From DASSBR01 sp035688265 (GTDB lineage Bacteria; Pseudomonadota; Gammaproteobacteria; Natronospirales; DASSBR01): DNA of 51,407 nt. The notes below the pieces were generated by a model. The model was not told the origin of the DNA and made no database searches. It saw only the letters and a list, made by a program, of their open reading frames with translations. The DNA is taken from positions 1-51,407 of the forward strand of contig DASSNE010000037.1 in assembly GCA_035688265.1 (NCBI GenBank), written 5' to 3'. The position numbers were made by a program, and so were the translations under genes. Positions within the stretch are counted from its first letter, which is position 1, and the number at the start of each line of letters is the position of its first letter. Shown here piece after piece: positions 33,280 to 40,743 of this stretch.

Positions 33280-34092
33280 ATGACGTTCATAGAGCAACTC
33301 GAGCAGGCGTGGGCGCGAAAAAACTCGCTCGTATGCGTCGGGCTCGATCCCGCGCTGGAACGCATCCCGGCGCAGATCCGTCATCAGCCGCAGCCGATCT
33401 TCGCGTTCAACAAGGCGATCATCGATGCCACCGCCGAATACGCCTGTGCATTCAAGCCGCAGATTGCGTACTACGCCGCGGCGAGCGCCGAGGCGGAACT
33501 CGAGCAGACCATCGCCTATATTCACGAAAGGTACCCGGACACACCGGTAATCCTCGACGCCAAGCGCGGCGACATCGGCGCAACGGCGACGATGTACGCG
33601 CGGGAAGCCTTCGACCGCTACGGCGCCGATGCCGTCACCGTCAATCCCTACATGGGCGGCGACACGCTGCAACCGTTTCTCCAGCACGCGGACAAGGGCG
33701 TCATCATCCTTTGCCGCACTTCGAATCCCGGCGCGGTCGACATCCAGAACATCGAATCCGACGGCAAAAAGCTTTACCGGCGCGTCGCCGAAAAGGCGGC
33801 GAACGACTGGAACGCCAACGGCAACGTACTGTTGGTCGTCGGCGCGACGTATCCGCAGGAATTGGGCGAGGTTCGCGCCATAGTGGGCGACATGCCGCTG
33901 CTGGTTCCGGGCATCGGCGCGCAGGGCGGCGACGTCGAACAGTGCGTGAAGAACGGGAAATCTTCGGCCGGAACGGGGATGATAGTGAATTCGTCGCGGG
34001 GGATTATTTACGCGGGGGATGGGGCCGATTTTGCTGATGCGGCGGGTGATGCGGCTTGCGCTTTAAGAGATGAGATCAATCGCTGGCGTTAA
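33280..34092 (+). CDS. pyrF: Orotidine 5'-phosphate decarboxylase
   Basis: A 270-residue enzyme for the last step of UMP synthesis. The long type is shown by VCVGLDPALERIP, FAFNKAIIDAT, the catalytic LDAKRGDIGATATMYA (Lys-Asp pair) and LVPGIGAQGGD. No strong Shine-Dalgarno is present. It occupies the place where pabC is commonly found between fabF and mltG; the downstream side is a repeat cluster. Confidence 0.94.
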   Translation: MTFIEQLEQAWARKNSLVCVGLDPALERIPAQIRHQPQPIFAFNKAIIDATAEYACAFKPQIAYYAAASAEAELEQTIAYIHERYPDTPVILDAKRGDIGATATMYAREAFDRYGADAVTVNPYMGGDTLQPFLQHADKGVIILCRTSNPGAVDIQNIESDGKKLYRRVAEKAANDWNANGNVLLVVGATYPQELGEVRAIVGDMPLLVPGIGAQGGDVEQCVKNGKSSAGTGMIVNSSRGIIYAGDGADFADAAGDAACALRDEINRWR

Positions 34093-34142
34093 GCTTGTGG
34101 GTGGGAGCGGAGCGGTATCTCCTTTCAGGAACGCCGTGAAAT

Positions 34143-34406
34143 GCTGCCCTTAGCGGCGATAAAGCCTCTCTCAGCGGGATCGCTGCCGGGTCAGATGCAA
34201 GGCGCGCGTTTGCAGGAATGGTCGCCCATTTCAAGAACGCGCAACGCCGCAGATGGCCCGGCAGAGACCCGCCCTAAGGGAGCTTCGGAGAAGTCCGCCT
34301 GCTGCGTTGCATTCGCTTGGCGTAGATGGCTACGCTGGCGCGAAGGCGCCTTGCATGCGAACTTCTCCGAAGCTCTGAGAGAGGCTTTATCGCCGCTAAG
34401 GGCAGC
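34143..34406. mobile_element. 264-bp element with perfect 32-bp terminal inverted repeats
   Basis: 34143-34174 (GCTGCCCTTAGCGGCGATAA...) is the exact reverse complement of 34375-34406. A second perfect 14-bp pair, AGCTTCGGAGAAGT (34281-34294) and its complement (34361-34374), abuts the right arm. Inside, GCGTAG-atgg-CTACGC makes another stem. No transposase frame exists, so it looks like a non-autonomous MITE-type or large REP-type element. Confidence 0.8.
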
Positions 34407-34467
34407 TGTGTAGGCTCCGGTGTCAACATCCTGTTGCCAACCGTGACGCGGCGTTGGGCATTCTTAA

Positions 34468-34500
34468 CCCTCTCCCTCAGGGAGAGGGCAGGGTGAGGGG
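34468..34500. repeat. Copy 5 of the CCCTCTCCC palindrome family
   Basis: CCCTCTCCCtcaGGGAGAGGG followed by CAGGGTGAGGGG, same orientation as the copy at 12800-12832. Confidence 0.8.
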
Positions 34501-34537
34501 ATAAATTCGGCGGTGCGCAAGCCTTGAAGACGGGTGG

Positions 34538-34630
34538 TCCGGGGACTTCTGTCAGGGCTGTGTGAGGCAGGATGCCGAACCCAGAGCCTATAGGGACATA
34601 TTCACGGCGTCCCTGACAGAAGTCACCGGA
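34538..34630. repeat. Inverted repeat containing copy A of a 60-bp repeat
   Basis: TCCGGGGACTTCTGTCAGGG (34538-34557) pairs with 34611-34630, 19 of 20 positions. The 60 bases 34557-34616, starting GCTGTGTGAGGCAGGATGCC, recur in reverse orientation at 51348-51407 with 55 of 60 positions identical. A partial third copy is at 34125-34140. Confidence 0.85.
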
Positions 34631-34712
34631 TCGCCCGTCCCGCGACAACCTGACTGCCGCAAAAGCTTAAAATGGGAGCCATCTTGATAGCCGAACCCAC
34701 ACAATCTCGACC

Positions 34713-35714
34713 ATGAGACGACTGGCACCCATTGCAGGTGTAGTGGTTGTGCTGGCCATCGCGGCGGCCGGCTTCCTCTACTGGCGCTGGTTCGTGCGCC
34801 CGCTGCCGCCGGCATCTCAAACGACCGTCGTGGTCGAGGCCGGCAAGCCGCTTAGCGCCACCGCCGCCGCGCTCAAGCAACAGGGCGTGCTGTACCAATC
34901 GTGGGACCTTGTCTGGCTGGCGCGACTCGAAGGCAAATCCACCGACGTGCGCGCCGGCGAATACGCCGTGCCGCCGCACGCGACGACCGCGAGCCTGCTC
35001 GACAAGCTGGTCAGCGGCAACGTCATTCTACACAGCTTTACCGTCATCGACGGCTGGACCTTTCACGATCTGATGAAGCGGCTTGAAGCGGACCCGTTGC
35101 TCCAACACACGCTCAAGGGGCTATCCGGCGACGAAATCATGGCGCGTATCGGTCATCCCGGCGAGCAGCCGGAAGGCCGCTTCTTTCCGGACACCTACAA
35201 GTTTCCGCGCGGGATGTCCGATGTCACGTTTCTGCGCCACGCCTACGACTTGATGCAACAGCACCTGCGCGAGGCATGGGCTGAGCGCGATCCCCACATG
35301 AGCCTGGATTCGCCCTACAAAAGCCTGATTCTCGCATCGATCGTGGAAAAGGAAAGCGGCAAGCTCTCCGAACTGCCGCGCATCGCCGGCGTGTTCGTCC
35401 GCCGGCTGCGGCGCGGCATGCGCCTGCAGAGCGACCCGACTGTCATCTACGGCCTTGGCAAGAGCTACGACGGCGACATCACCTACAGCGATCTGAGGAC
35501 CGACACGCCGTATAACACCTACACGCGCCGGGGTCTGCCGCCGACGCCGATCTCGCTGCCGAGCCTCGCCGCGATTCATGCCGCGATGCACCCGGCGTAC
35601 GGCGACGCGCTGTATTTCGTCAGCAAGGGCGACGGCAGCCATGCGTTTTCAGCCACGCTGGCCGAGCAGCGACGCGCGGTGCGGAAGTATCAGCTGGACG
35701 GGAAAGGCAAGTGA
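34713..35714 (+). CDS. mltG: Endolytic peptidoglycan transglycosylase MltG
   Basis: A 333-residue inner-membrane enzyme that cuts nascent glycan strands. One N-terminal transmembrane helix (IAGVVVVLAIAAAGFLYW), a LysM-like subdomain (SATAAALKQQGV), and the YceG catalytic domain follow. The catalytic Glu212 is in ASIVEKESG; MRLQSDPTVIYG and GLPPTPISLPS are hallmark strings. No clear ribosome binding site is seen. It overlaps tmk by 4 bases (GTGA). Confidence 0.94.
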   Translation: MRRLAPIAGVVVVLAIAAAGFLYWRWFVRPLPPASQTTVVVEAGKPLSATAAALKQQGVLYQSWDLVWLARLEGKSTDVRAGEYAVPPHATTASLLDKLVSGNVILHSFTVIDGWTFHDLMKRLEADPLLQHTLKGLSGDEIMARIGHPGEQPEGRFFPDTYKFPRGMSDVTFLRHAYDLMQQHLREAWAERDPHMSLDSPYKSLILASIVEKESGKLSELPRIAGVFVRRLRRGMRLQSDPTVIYGLGKSYDGDITYSDLRTDTPYNTYTRRGLPPTPISLPSLAAIHAAMHPAYGDALYFVSKGDGSHAFSATLAEQRRAVRKYQLDGKGK

Positions 35715-36349
35715 GCCGTAACGGCCTGTTCATTACGCTCGAAGGCGGCGAAGGCGTGGGCAAATCCACACAGATGAGCACTGTGCGCGACTGGCTGGCG
35801 AGCCGCGGCCACGATGTCGTGGTGACGCGCGAGCCGGGTGGCACGCCGCTGGCCGAATCCATCCGCGACGTGGTGCTGGGCGCCGAACAGGAGGTGCCGC
35901 CGCTGGCGGAACTGCTGCTGATGTTCGCGGCGCGTGTCAGCCACGTCGAGAAGGTCATCGCACCCGCGCTTGCCGCCGGCAAAACCGTGCTGTGCGATCG
36001 CTTCGTCGACGCGACTTACGCCTACCAGGGCGGCGGTCGCGGCTTGCCGACCGAGCAGATCGATGCGCTGACGAGCTGGCTGCCGGCGGCTGCGCAGCCG
36101 GACGTAACGATCCTGATCGACGTACCGGTTGAACTGGGACTCGAGCGCGCGCGCCGGCGCGGCGAACCGGATCGCTTCGAAAAAGAGAAGGTGCAGTTTT
36201 TCCAGCGCGTGCGCGACACCTACCTGGAACGCGCGCGAGCGTTTCCCGGCCGGTTCATCGTCATCGAAGCGAACCGCAAGCCGCCCAAGCGCGTTAGCGC
36301 CGAAATCATCGAGCGTCTCGCGAAACGCCTTGAAGGAGCGGACCGTTGA
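35711..36349 (+). CDS. tmk: Thymidylate kinase
   Basis: A 212-residue kinase converting dTMP to dTDP. P-loop TLEGGEGVGKSTQ, the DR motif VLCDRFVDATYAYQG and the TREPGGTPL block are standard. It starts at GTG overlapping mltG, and its stop overlaps the TTG start of holB. Confidence 0.95.
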   Translation: MSRNGLFITLEGGEGVGKSTQMSTVRDWLASRGHDVVVTREPGGTPLAESIRDVVLGAEQEVPPLAELLLMFAARVSHVEKVIAPALAAGKTVLCDRFVDATYAYQGGGRGLPTEQIDALTSWLPAAAQPDVTILIDVPVELGLERARRRGEPDRFEKEKVQFFQRVRDTYLERARAFPGRFIVIEANRKPPKRVSAEIIERLAKRLEGADR

Positions 36350-37296
36350 ATAGCCCGCTGCCGTGGCACGCGGATAACTGGGTTCGGCTGCAGCGGGCGC
36401 GCGCGGCGGATCGGTTGCCGCACGCACTGTTGCTGCGCGGCCGCAGTGGCCTCGGCAAAGGCGCGTTCGCGCGCCGCCTGGCACAAACATTGTTGTGCAC
36501 GCAGGGCGGCAACGAGCCCTGCGGCGAATGCAAATCATGCCGCCAGTTTGCCGCCGGCACGTCGCCGGATTTCTTCCCGGTCGAGCCGCTCGAGGACAAG
36601 AAAACCATCGGCGTCGATCAAATCCGCGAACTGATCGAAACACTCACGCTGACCAGCCACGGCGGCGGCCGGCGGATCGCCGTGATCGAGCCGGCCGACG
36701 CAATGAATGCCAACGCCGCCAACAGCCTGCTGAAGACGCTCGAGGAGCCGCCGGGCTCGACGGTACTGATTCTGGTCACAGCGCGGCCGGCGCGCCTGCC
36801 GGCGACGGTGCGGAGCCGCTGCCGGCAGATCAGCTTTGTCGCGCCGTCATCGCAGATGGCGGTCGACTGGCTGGTGGCCAAGGGCGTCGAAAAGCCGGCT
36901 GCCGCCAGGCTGTTGGCGATGGCGGGAGGTCGACCGCTGAAGGCGCTGGCGATGAATGAAGCCGAGGACACTGATCGTTTTGAAGCTATTCCCGCAGCCG
37001 CGCGCGACATCGTGCTCGGCAAGCGCAATCCCGTCACCGTTGCGGCAAGCTTGAGCAATGCGCCGCTGGACGAGACGCTCGAAGTGTTGATCGGCTGGGT
37101 CGCGTCGCTGGCGCGAGCCAGCCTGGCCGGCGTGAACGAATCGGATCCCGCTGGTGAACGGCTGGGACCGCGCAAGCTGTTCGCCGCGCTCGATCGCTTG
37201 TACGAGGCGGAAAAACTGCGCGATACTTCGATCAATTCACAGTTATTGCTCGAGTCGTTGCTGGCGCCGCTGGCGCCCACTCAAGGAAAAAGATAG
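36346..37296 (+). CDS. holB: DNA polymerase III subunit delta'
   Basis: A 316-residue clamp-loader subunit. The AAA+ domain has a modified P-loop (RGRSGLGKGAFARRLA), the zinc-binding cysteines around LLCTQGGNEPCGECKSC, the sensor-like NAANSLLKTLEEPP and the SRC motif RSRCRQI. Start is TTG within the tmk stop. It ends directly against pilZ. Confidence 0.93.
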   Translation: MNSPLPWHADNWVRLQRARAADRLPHALLLRGRSGLGKGAFARRLAQTLLCTQGGNEPCGECKSCRQFAAGTSPDFFPVEPLEDKKTIGVDQIRELIETLTLTSHGGGRRIAVIEPADAMNANAANSLLKTLEEPPGSTVLILVTARPARLPATVRSRCRQISFVAPSSQMAVDWLVAKGVEKPAAARLLAMAGGRPLKALAMNEAEDTDRFEAIPAAARDIVLGKRNPVTVAASLSNAPLDETLEVLIGWVASLARASLAGVNESDPAGERLGPRKLFAALDRLYEAEKLRDTSINSQLLLESLLAPLAPTQGKR

Positions 37297-37650
37297 ATGG
37301 CCAATCCGCCGGGCCCGCAGCAGGGCCTGCTCAAACTCGAAATTCCGGACAAGAAGGCGCTGTACGCGGCCTATATGCCGTATATCAAGAACGGCGGCCT
37401 GTTCGTGCCCACCGACAAGCCGTACCGGATCGGTGACGAGGTCTTCGTGCTCGTCAACCTGATCGAGGAACACGAGCGCCTGCCGATCGCCGGCCGTGTC
37501 GTCTGGGTGACGCCCATCGGCGCGCAAGGCAAGCGCCGCGCCGGCATCGGAATTCAATTCAGCGAGCAGGACGGCGGCTCCAACCAGAAGAAAATCGAAG
37601 CCGCGCTCGCCGGCATGCTGGATTCGGAGACCCCGACGCTGACGATGTGA
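37297..37650 (+). CDS. pilZ: PilZ-domain type IV pilus protein
   Basis: A 117-residue single PilZ domain (about 10-105) with NGGLFVPTDKPYRIGDEVFVL and GRVVWVTPIGAQGKRRAGIGIQF, the latter in pieces GRVVWVTP and RRAGIGIQF. It lacks the RxxxR motif for c-di-GMP binding, as in the original PilZ of type IV pili. Position right after holB is the conserved one for this protein. The ATG immediately follows the holB stop. Confidence 0.92.
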   Translation: MANPPGPQQGLLKLEIPDKKALYAAYMPYIKNGGLFVPTDKPYRIGDEVFVLVNLIEEHERLPIAGRVVWVTPIGAQGKRRAGIGIQFSEQDGGSNQKKIEAALAGMLDSETPTLTM

Positions 37651-37652
37651 TG

Positions 37653-37909
37653 AGCCCGCATTATTCATGAGGCCGACTGGCGCTCGGATGTAGAGCAATG
37701 AACCACCTGGAGGAGAGTCGCCATTGATGCCCATCTTCAGCCGCGGTCTGCGAACCGCGCCAGTCTATCGCGGCGCTTGCGGTTTCTCGCGGCGCCACGC
37801 TTGGCCTTCACAAAACCCATAGCTACGGCTATGGGTTTCGCTCCAGGCCGGCGCCTGGCTTGCTGCGAATTCCGCAATCACATGCGATGCCTCATAAATA
37901 ATGCGGGCT
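37653..37909. mobile_element. 257-bp element with 21-bp inverted ends, no transposase
   Basis: AGCCCGCATTATTCATGAGGC (37653-37673, one base over 20; key part GCATTATTCATGAGG) is complementary to 37889-37909 at 20 of 21 positions. The left end lies 3 bases after the pilZ stop; the right end contains the ATG used by nnr. Inside is a perfect 11-bp hairpin AAACCCATAGC-TACG-GCTATGGGTTT (37813-37838) closed by a cUACGg tetraloop. It resembles a deletion remnant or MITE of an insertion sequence; the family is not determined. Confidence 0.75.
37813..37838. other. Stable hairpin with cUACGg tetraloop
   Basis: An 11-bp perfect stem with the loop TACG closed by C-G, one of the very stable UNCG-type RNA tetraloops. 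It lies inside the 257-bp element, downstream of pilZ, and may act as the 3' end of the mltG-pilZ transcript, although only three T residues follow. Confidence 0.6.
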
Positions 37910-39391
37910 AGTGCCGATTCCCCTCTCCCTGTCGATTTGTATCGCGCTGCCGATGTGCGCGAGATGGATCGGCGCGCGATCGAGGAGCACGGCCTCGGCG
38001 ATGGCGCGCTGATGGAGCGCGCTGGCGCGGCGGCATTTGCCGCGATGCGCCGCCGCTGGCCTGCGGCGCGCCGTATCGGCGTCGTCGCGGGCGGCGGGAA
38101 CAACGGCGGCGACGGCTACGTCCTCGTGCGGCTGGCCCGGGCGCACGGCCTCAATGCCACGGTCTTTGCGTTGCGCGAACCGAAAGCCGGCGGCGACGCG
38201 GCGCGTGCCGCGGCGAGGTTTGCCGAGGCCGGCGGGCGCGTAAAGCCGTTCATGGACTTTGCCGACGGCACCTTTGATCTGGTCGTCGATGCGCTGATGG
38301 GCACCGGCCTCGACCGGGATCTCCAAGGCGACTTCGCCCGGACGGTCGAAGCCATCAATGCGAATGCCGCGCCGTGTTTCGCAATCGACATTCCCAGCGG
38401 CCTGCACGCCGACTCCGGCGCGGTAATGGGTTGCGCGGTGCGCGCCGCGGCGACCATAACCTTTATCGGTGCGAAGTGCGGTCTGTTCACCGGCCGCGGC
38501 CCGGTTTTTACTGGCGCCGTGGATTTTGCCGGTCTTGATGTACCGGCAAGCGTGCGCGACGGATTGCCACCTGCCGCCCGGCGCGTGACGGAAGCCGACC
38601 TTCGCGCCGCCTTGCCGCCACGCGAGCGGGATGCGCACAAGGGCAAATTTGGTCACGTGCTGATTGCCGGCGGCGACCTCGGCATGCCGGGCGCCGTGCG
38701 AATGGCGGCCGAAGCGGCGCTGCGCAGCGGCGCGGGCCTCGTCAGTGTTTATACGCGACCGGCGCATGTCGCGGCCGTGGTGGGCACGCGTCCCGAACTG
38801 ATGTGCCACGGCGGCGACGACGCGGATGGCATGGCCGAATTGATCGACAAGGCGACCGTCGTCGCGGTAGGGCCGGGCCTCGGGCAAGGAGATTTCGGCC
38901 GCACATTGCTGGCGCGGGCGATGGCCGCGGACAAGCCGCTGGTGGTCGACGCGGACGGCCTCAATCTGCTCGCCGCGCAGCCGGCCGCGCGCGGCAACTG
39001 GATATTGACGCCGCACCCGGGAGAAGCGGCGCGGCTGCTCGGCAGCTCCGCCGACAACGTGCAGGCGGATCGCTTCACCGCCGCGGCCGAACTGGCGGAT
39101 CGCTACGACGCGGTCATTGTCCTTAAAGGCGCAGGCACGATCGTCGCCGCGCCCGACAGAACGCCGGCGCTGATCGATCGTGGCAATCCCGGCATGGCCG
39201 CGGGCGGCATGGGCGACATTCTGACAGGCATCATCGCCGCGGTTCTCGCCCAAACCGGGTCGCCGTTCGAGGCTGCGTGCGCCGGTGCGTTTGCCCACGC
39301 CGCCGCCGGCGATCGCGCGGCGGCGCGCGGCGAACGCGGACTGGCCGCGCTCGACCTGGTGGGCGAACTGCGATCGGTGCTCAACCCATGA
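37901..39391 (+). CDS. nnr: Bifunctional NAD(P)H-hydrate epimerase/dehydratase
   Basis: A 496-residue repair enzyme. The N-terminal YjeF epimerase domain (about 10-215) has LYRAADVREMDRRAI, VAGGGNNGGDGYVLVR and FAIDIPSGLHADSG. The C-terminal ADP-dependent dehydratase domain (about 230-490) has HKGKFGHVLIAGGD, TPHPGEAARLLG and the active-site GNPGMAAGGMGDILTGII. The only in-frame ATG ahead of the conserved region (37901) lies in the terminal repeat of the 257-bp element and has no Shine-Dalgarno, so the native start may be lost; TTG 37937 is another option. It overlaps tsaE (ATGA). Confidence 0.92.
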   Translation: MRASADSPLPVDLYRAADVREMDRRAIEEHGLGDGALMERAGAAAFAAMRRRWPAARRIGVVAGGGNNGGDGYVLVRLARAHGLNATVFALREPKAGGDAARAAARFAEAGGRVKPFMDFADGTFDLVVDALMGTGLDRDLQGDFARTVEAINANAAPCFAIDIPSGLHADSGAVMGCAVRAAATITFIGAKCGLFTGRGPVFTGAVDFAGLDVPASVRDGLPPAARRVTEADLRAALPPRERDAHKGKFGHVLIAGGDLGMPGAVRMAAEAALRSGAGLVSVYTRPAHVAAVVGTRPELMCHGGDDADGMAELIDKATVVAVGPGLGQGDFGRTLLARAMAADKPLVVDADGLNLLAAQPAARGNWILTPHPGEAARLLGSSADNVQADRFTAAAELADRYDAVIVLKGAGTIVAAPDRTPALIDRGNPGMAAGGMGDILTGIIAAVLAQTGSPFEAACAGAFAHAAAGDRAAARGERGLAALDLVGELRSVLNP

Positions 39392-39855
39392 AACTGACCG
39401 TTCCGGATGAATCGGACATGATCACGCTGGGCGGTCGCCTGGCGGCGGCGCTGCCCGATTCCGGCCTCGTCATCACGCTGCGCGGCGACCTCGGCGCGGG
39501 CAAAACCACGCTGGTCCGCGCAATGCTGCGCGCGCTCGGCGTCACCGGCCACGTTCGCAGCCCGACCTATACGCTGGTCGAGCCCTATGACCTCGGCGGC
39601 CGGCGCGCCTTTCACCTCGACCTGTACCGTGTGGCCGACCCGGAGGAGCTGGAATTCCTCGGCGTCCGCGACCTCGAGCCCGTCCACGACCTGATCTTTA
39701 TTGAATGGCCGGAGCGGGGTGGTGCGCTGCTGCCGACAGCGGATGTGGCGCTTGAAATCGGCATGGCGGGACAGGGTGGCCGCGAGGTGAATTTGCAGCC
39801 CAATGGCAGCCGTGGCCAGACGTTGGTGGCGCGCATGGCGGATGTTAGTGCATAA
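39388..39855 (+). CDS. tsaE: tRNA t6A biosynthesis ATPase TsaE
   Basis: A 155-residue P-loop ATPase of the TsaBDE complex that makes threonylcarbamoyladenosine at tRNA position 37. Walker A is LRGDLGAGKTTLVRAML, followed by VRSPTYTLVEPYD, FHLDLYRVADPEELEFLG and IFIEWPERGG. The order nnr-tsaE is conserved; the amidase gene that normally follows directly is displaced 0.9 kb by a toxin-antitoxin pair. Confidence 0.94.
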   Translation: MKLTVPDESDMITLGGRLAAALPDSGLVITLRGDLGAGKTTLVRAMLRALGVTGHVRSPTYTLVEPYDLGGRRAFHLDLYRVADPEELEFLGVRDLEPVHDLIFIEWPERGGALLPTADVALEIGMAGQGGREVNLQPNGSRGQTLVARMADVSA

Positions 39856-39893
39856 TAGCTACCGCGCACTTTTGTTGCAGGAGAGGCGCTGCC

Positions 39894-40226
39894 ATGGCCA
39901 AGGAAACCACTTTCACTTTCCGCGTGGATGACGAGCTGAAGGCAGCTTTCACGAGAGCCGCCGCGGCGCATGACCGTTCCGGTTCGCAGTTGCTGCGTGA
40001 TTTCATGCGAGCTTACATCCGCGATACTGCCCGTACCGGCTCTGATCAGGCGTTGCGGGAAGACTGGCAGGCTTACGATTCGGTTGCAGTAGCCAACCCG
40101 GATCACGATGCTTGGTTTCGCGAGCGGGTGCGCGAAGGGCTCGCGGACTCCCGCCCAACCATTCCGCACGACCAGGTCGCGGCTGAAATTCGAGAGGTCA
40201 TCGAGCGCGTAGTGAATGCGCGTTGA
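39894..40226 (+). CDS. Antitoxin with ribbon-helix-helix N-terminus
   Basis: A 110-residue protein. Residues 5-45 (TTFTFRVDDELKAAFTRAAA, then RSGSQLLRDFMRAYI) look like a ribbon-helix-helix DNA-binding domain of the CopG/RelB type. The acidic C-terminal half should wrap the toxin. A good ribosome binding site (AGGAGAGG) precedes the ATG. It overlaps the toxin gene by 11 bases. Antitoxins of this kind repress their own operon. Confidence 0.88.
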   Translation: MAKETTFTFRVDDELKAAFTRAAAAHDRSGSQLLRDFMRAYIRDTARTGSDQALREDWQAYDSVAVANPDHDAWFRERVREGLADSRPTIPHDQVAAEIREVIERVVNAR

Positions 40227-40503
40227 ATGGAAAGCCACCGCGCGCAACGATCTGGCCGAAGCGGTTGCCTGGATCGCCCGCGAAAACCCGCGCGCGGCGA
40301 TAAGGGTGTATGCGGAAGTGATGCGGCAAGTCGAAAGGCTAGGCCGTCATCCGCAAAGCGGCCGGCCCGGCCGCATCAAGGATACGCGGGAGCTTGTTAT
40401 CAACAGAACGCCGTACATTGTCCCGTACCAGGTGGGGCAGTCGGCGGTTGTGGTGTTGCGCGTTTTGCACGGCGCGCGACGTTGGCCGGATGCGCCGGAA
40501 TAG
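40216..40503 (+). CDS. RelE/ParE family toxin
   Basis: A 95-residue basic protein with the ParE pattern: VEWKATARNDLAEAVAWIA, GRPGRIKDTRELVI, and the closing TPYIVPYQV and VLRVLHGARRWP. ParE-type toxins poison gyrase, while RelE-type toxins cleave mRNA; the TRELVI/HGARRWP form is closer to ParE. It is downstream of and overlapping its antitoxin, and looks intact. Confidence 0.92.
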   Translation: MRVEWKATARNDLAEAVAWIARENPRAAIRVYAEVMRQVERLGRHPQSGRPGRIKDTRELVINRTPYIVPYQVGQSAVVVLRVLHGARRWPDAPE

Positions 40504-40640
40504 CGGCTACAGCAATTGCCGAGAGAAGGAGGCAAACAGGGCGGAACCGGCGGGTGCTGTCGAGGTTTCTGCATGTGCTGGATCAGGTAAATTGGGGCGC
40601 ATTCTTAGCGCGGAGGTTGAGCTTCCTCTTCTATCTTGTT

Positions 40641-40677
40641 AAATTCAATCGAAATTTAGTGAAAATTTGTGAAATTT
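40641..40677. promoter_or_regulatory. Phased AAATTT tracts upstream of the amidase gene
   Basis: AAATTC or AAATTT occurs at 40641, 40652, 40663 and 40672, spacings 11, 11 and 9, roughly one helical turn. The 60 bases here are strikingly AT-rich in a GC-rich region. Such phased A-tracts bend DNA and often sit upstream of promoters. I cannot place a convincing -35/-10 pair. The rest of the 240-base gap holds no gene. Confidence 0.55.
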
Positions 40678-40743
40678 CCGCTAACATTTGGGTTGTAGAA
40701 GCAAGGCCAGCCTCGAAAAATCGGGGATTGGGGTCGGGGAGCA

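Larger units (their letters stand above)
34093..34712. other. 620-base noncoding repeat cluster between pyrF and mltG
   Basis: The gap holds at least four repeat units and no credible gene. In order: a 16-base fragment TCAGGAACGCCGTGAA (34125-34140) related to the repeat at the window end; the 264-bp palindromic element 34143-34406; the CCCTCTCCC repeat 34468-34500; and the inverted repeat 34538-34630. Short open frames in it are products of the symmetry. The last 80 bases before mltG show no obvious promoter. Confidence 0.85.

Noticed and set aside
34141..34648. Two short open frames (90 and 124 codons) in the repeat cluster
   Set aside because: They lie across perfect inverted repeats and have no protein-like composition or ribosome binding sites.
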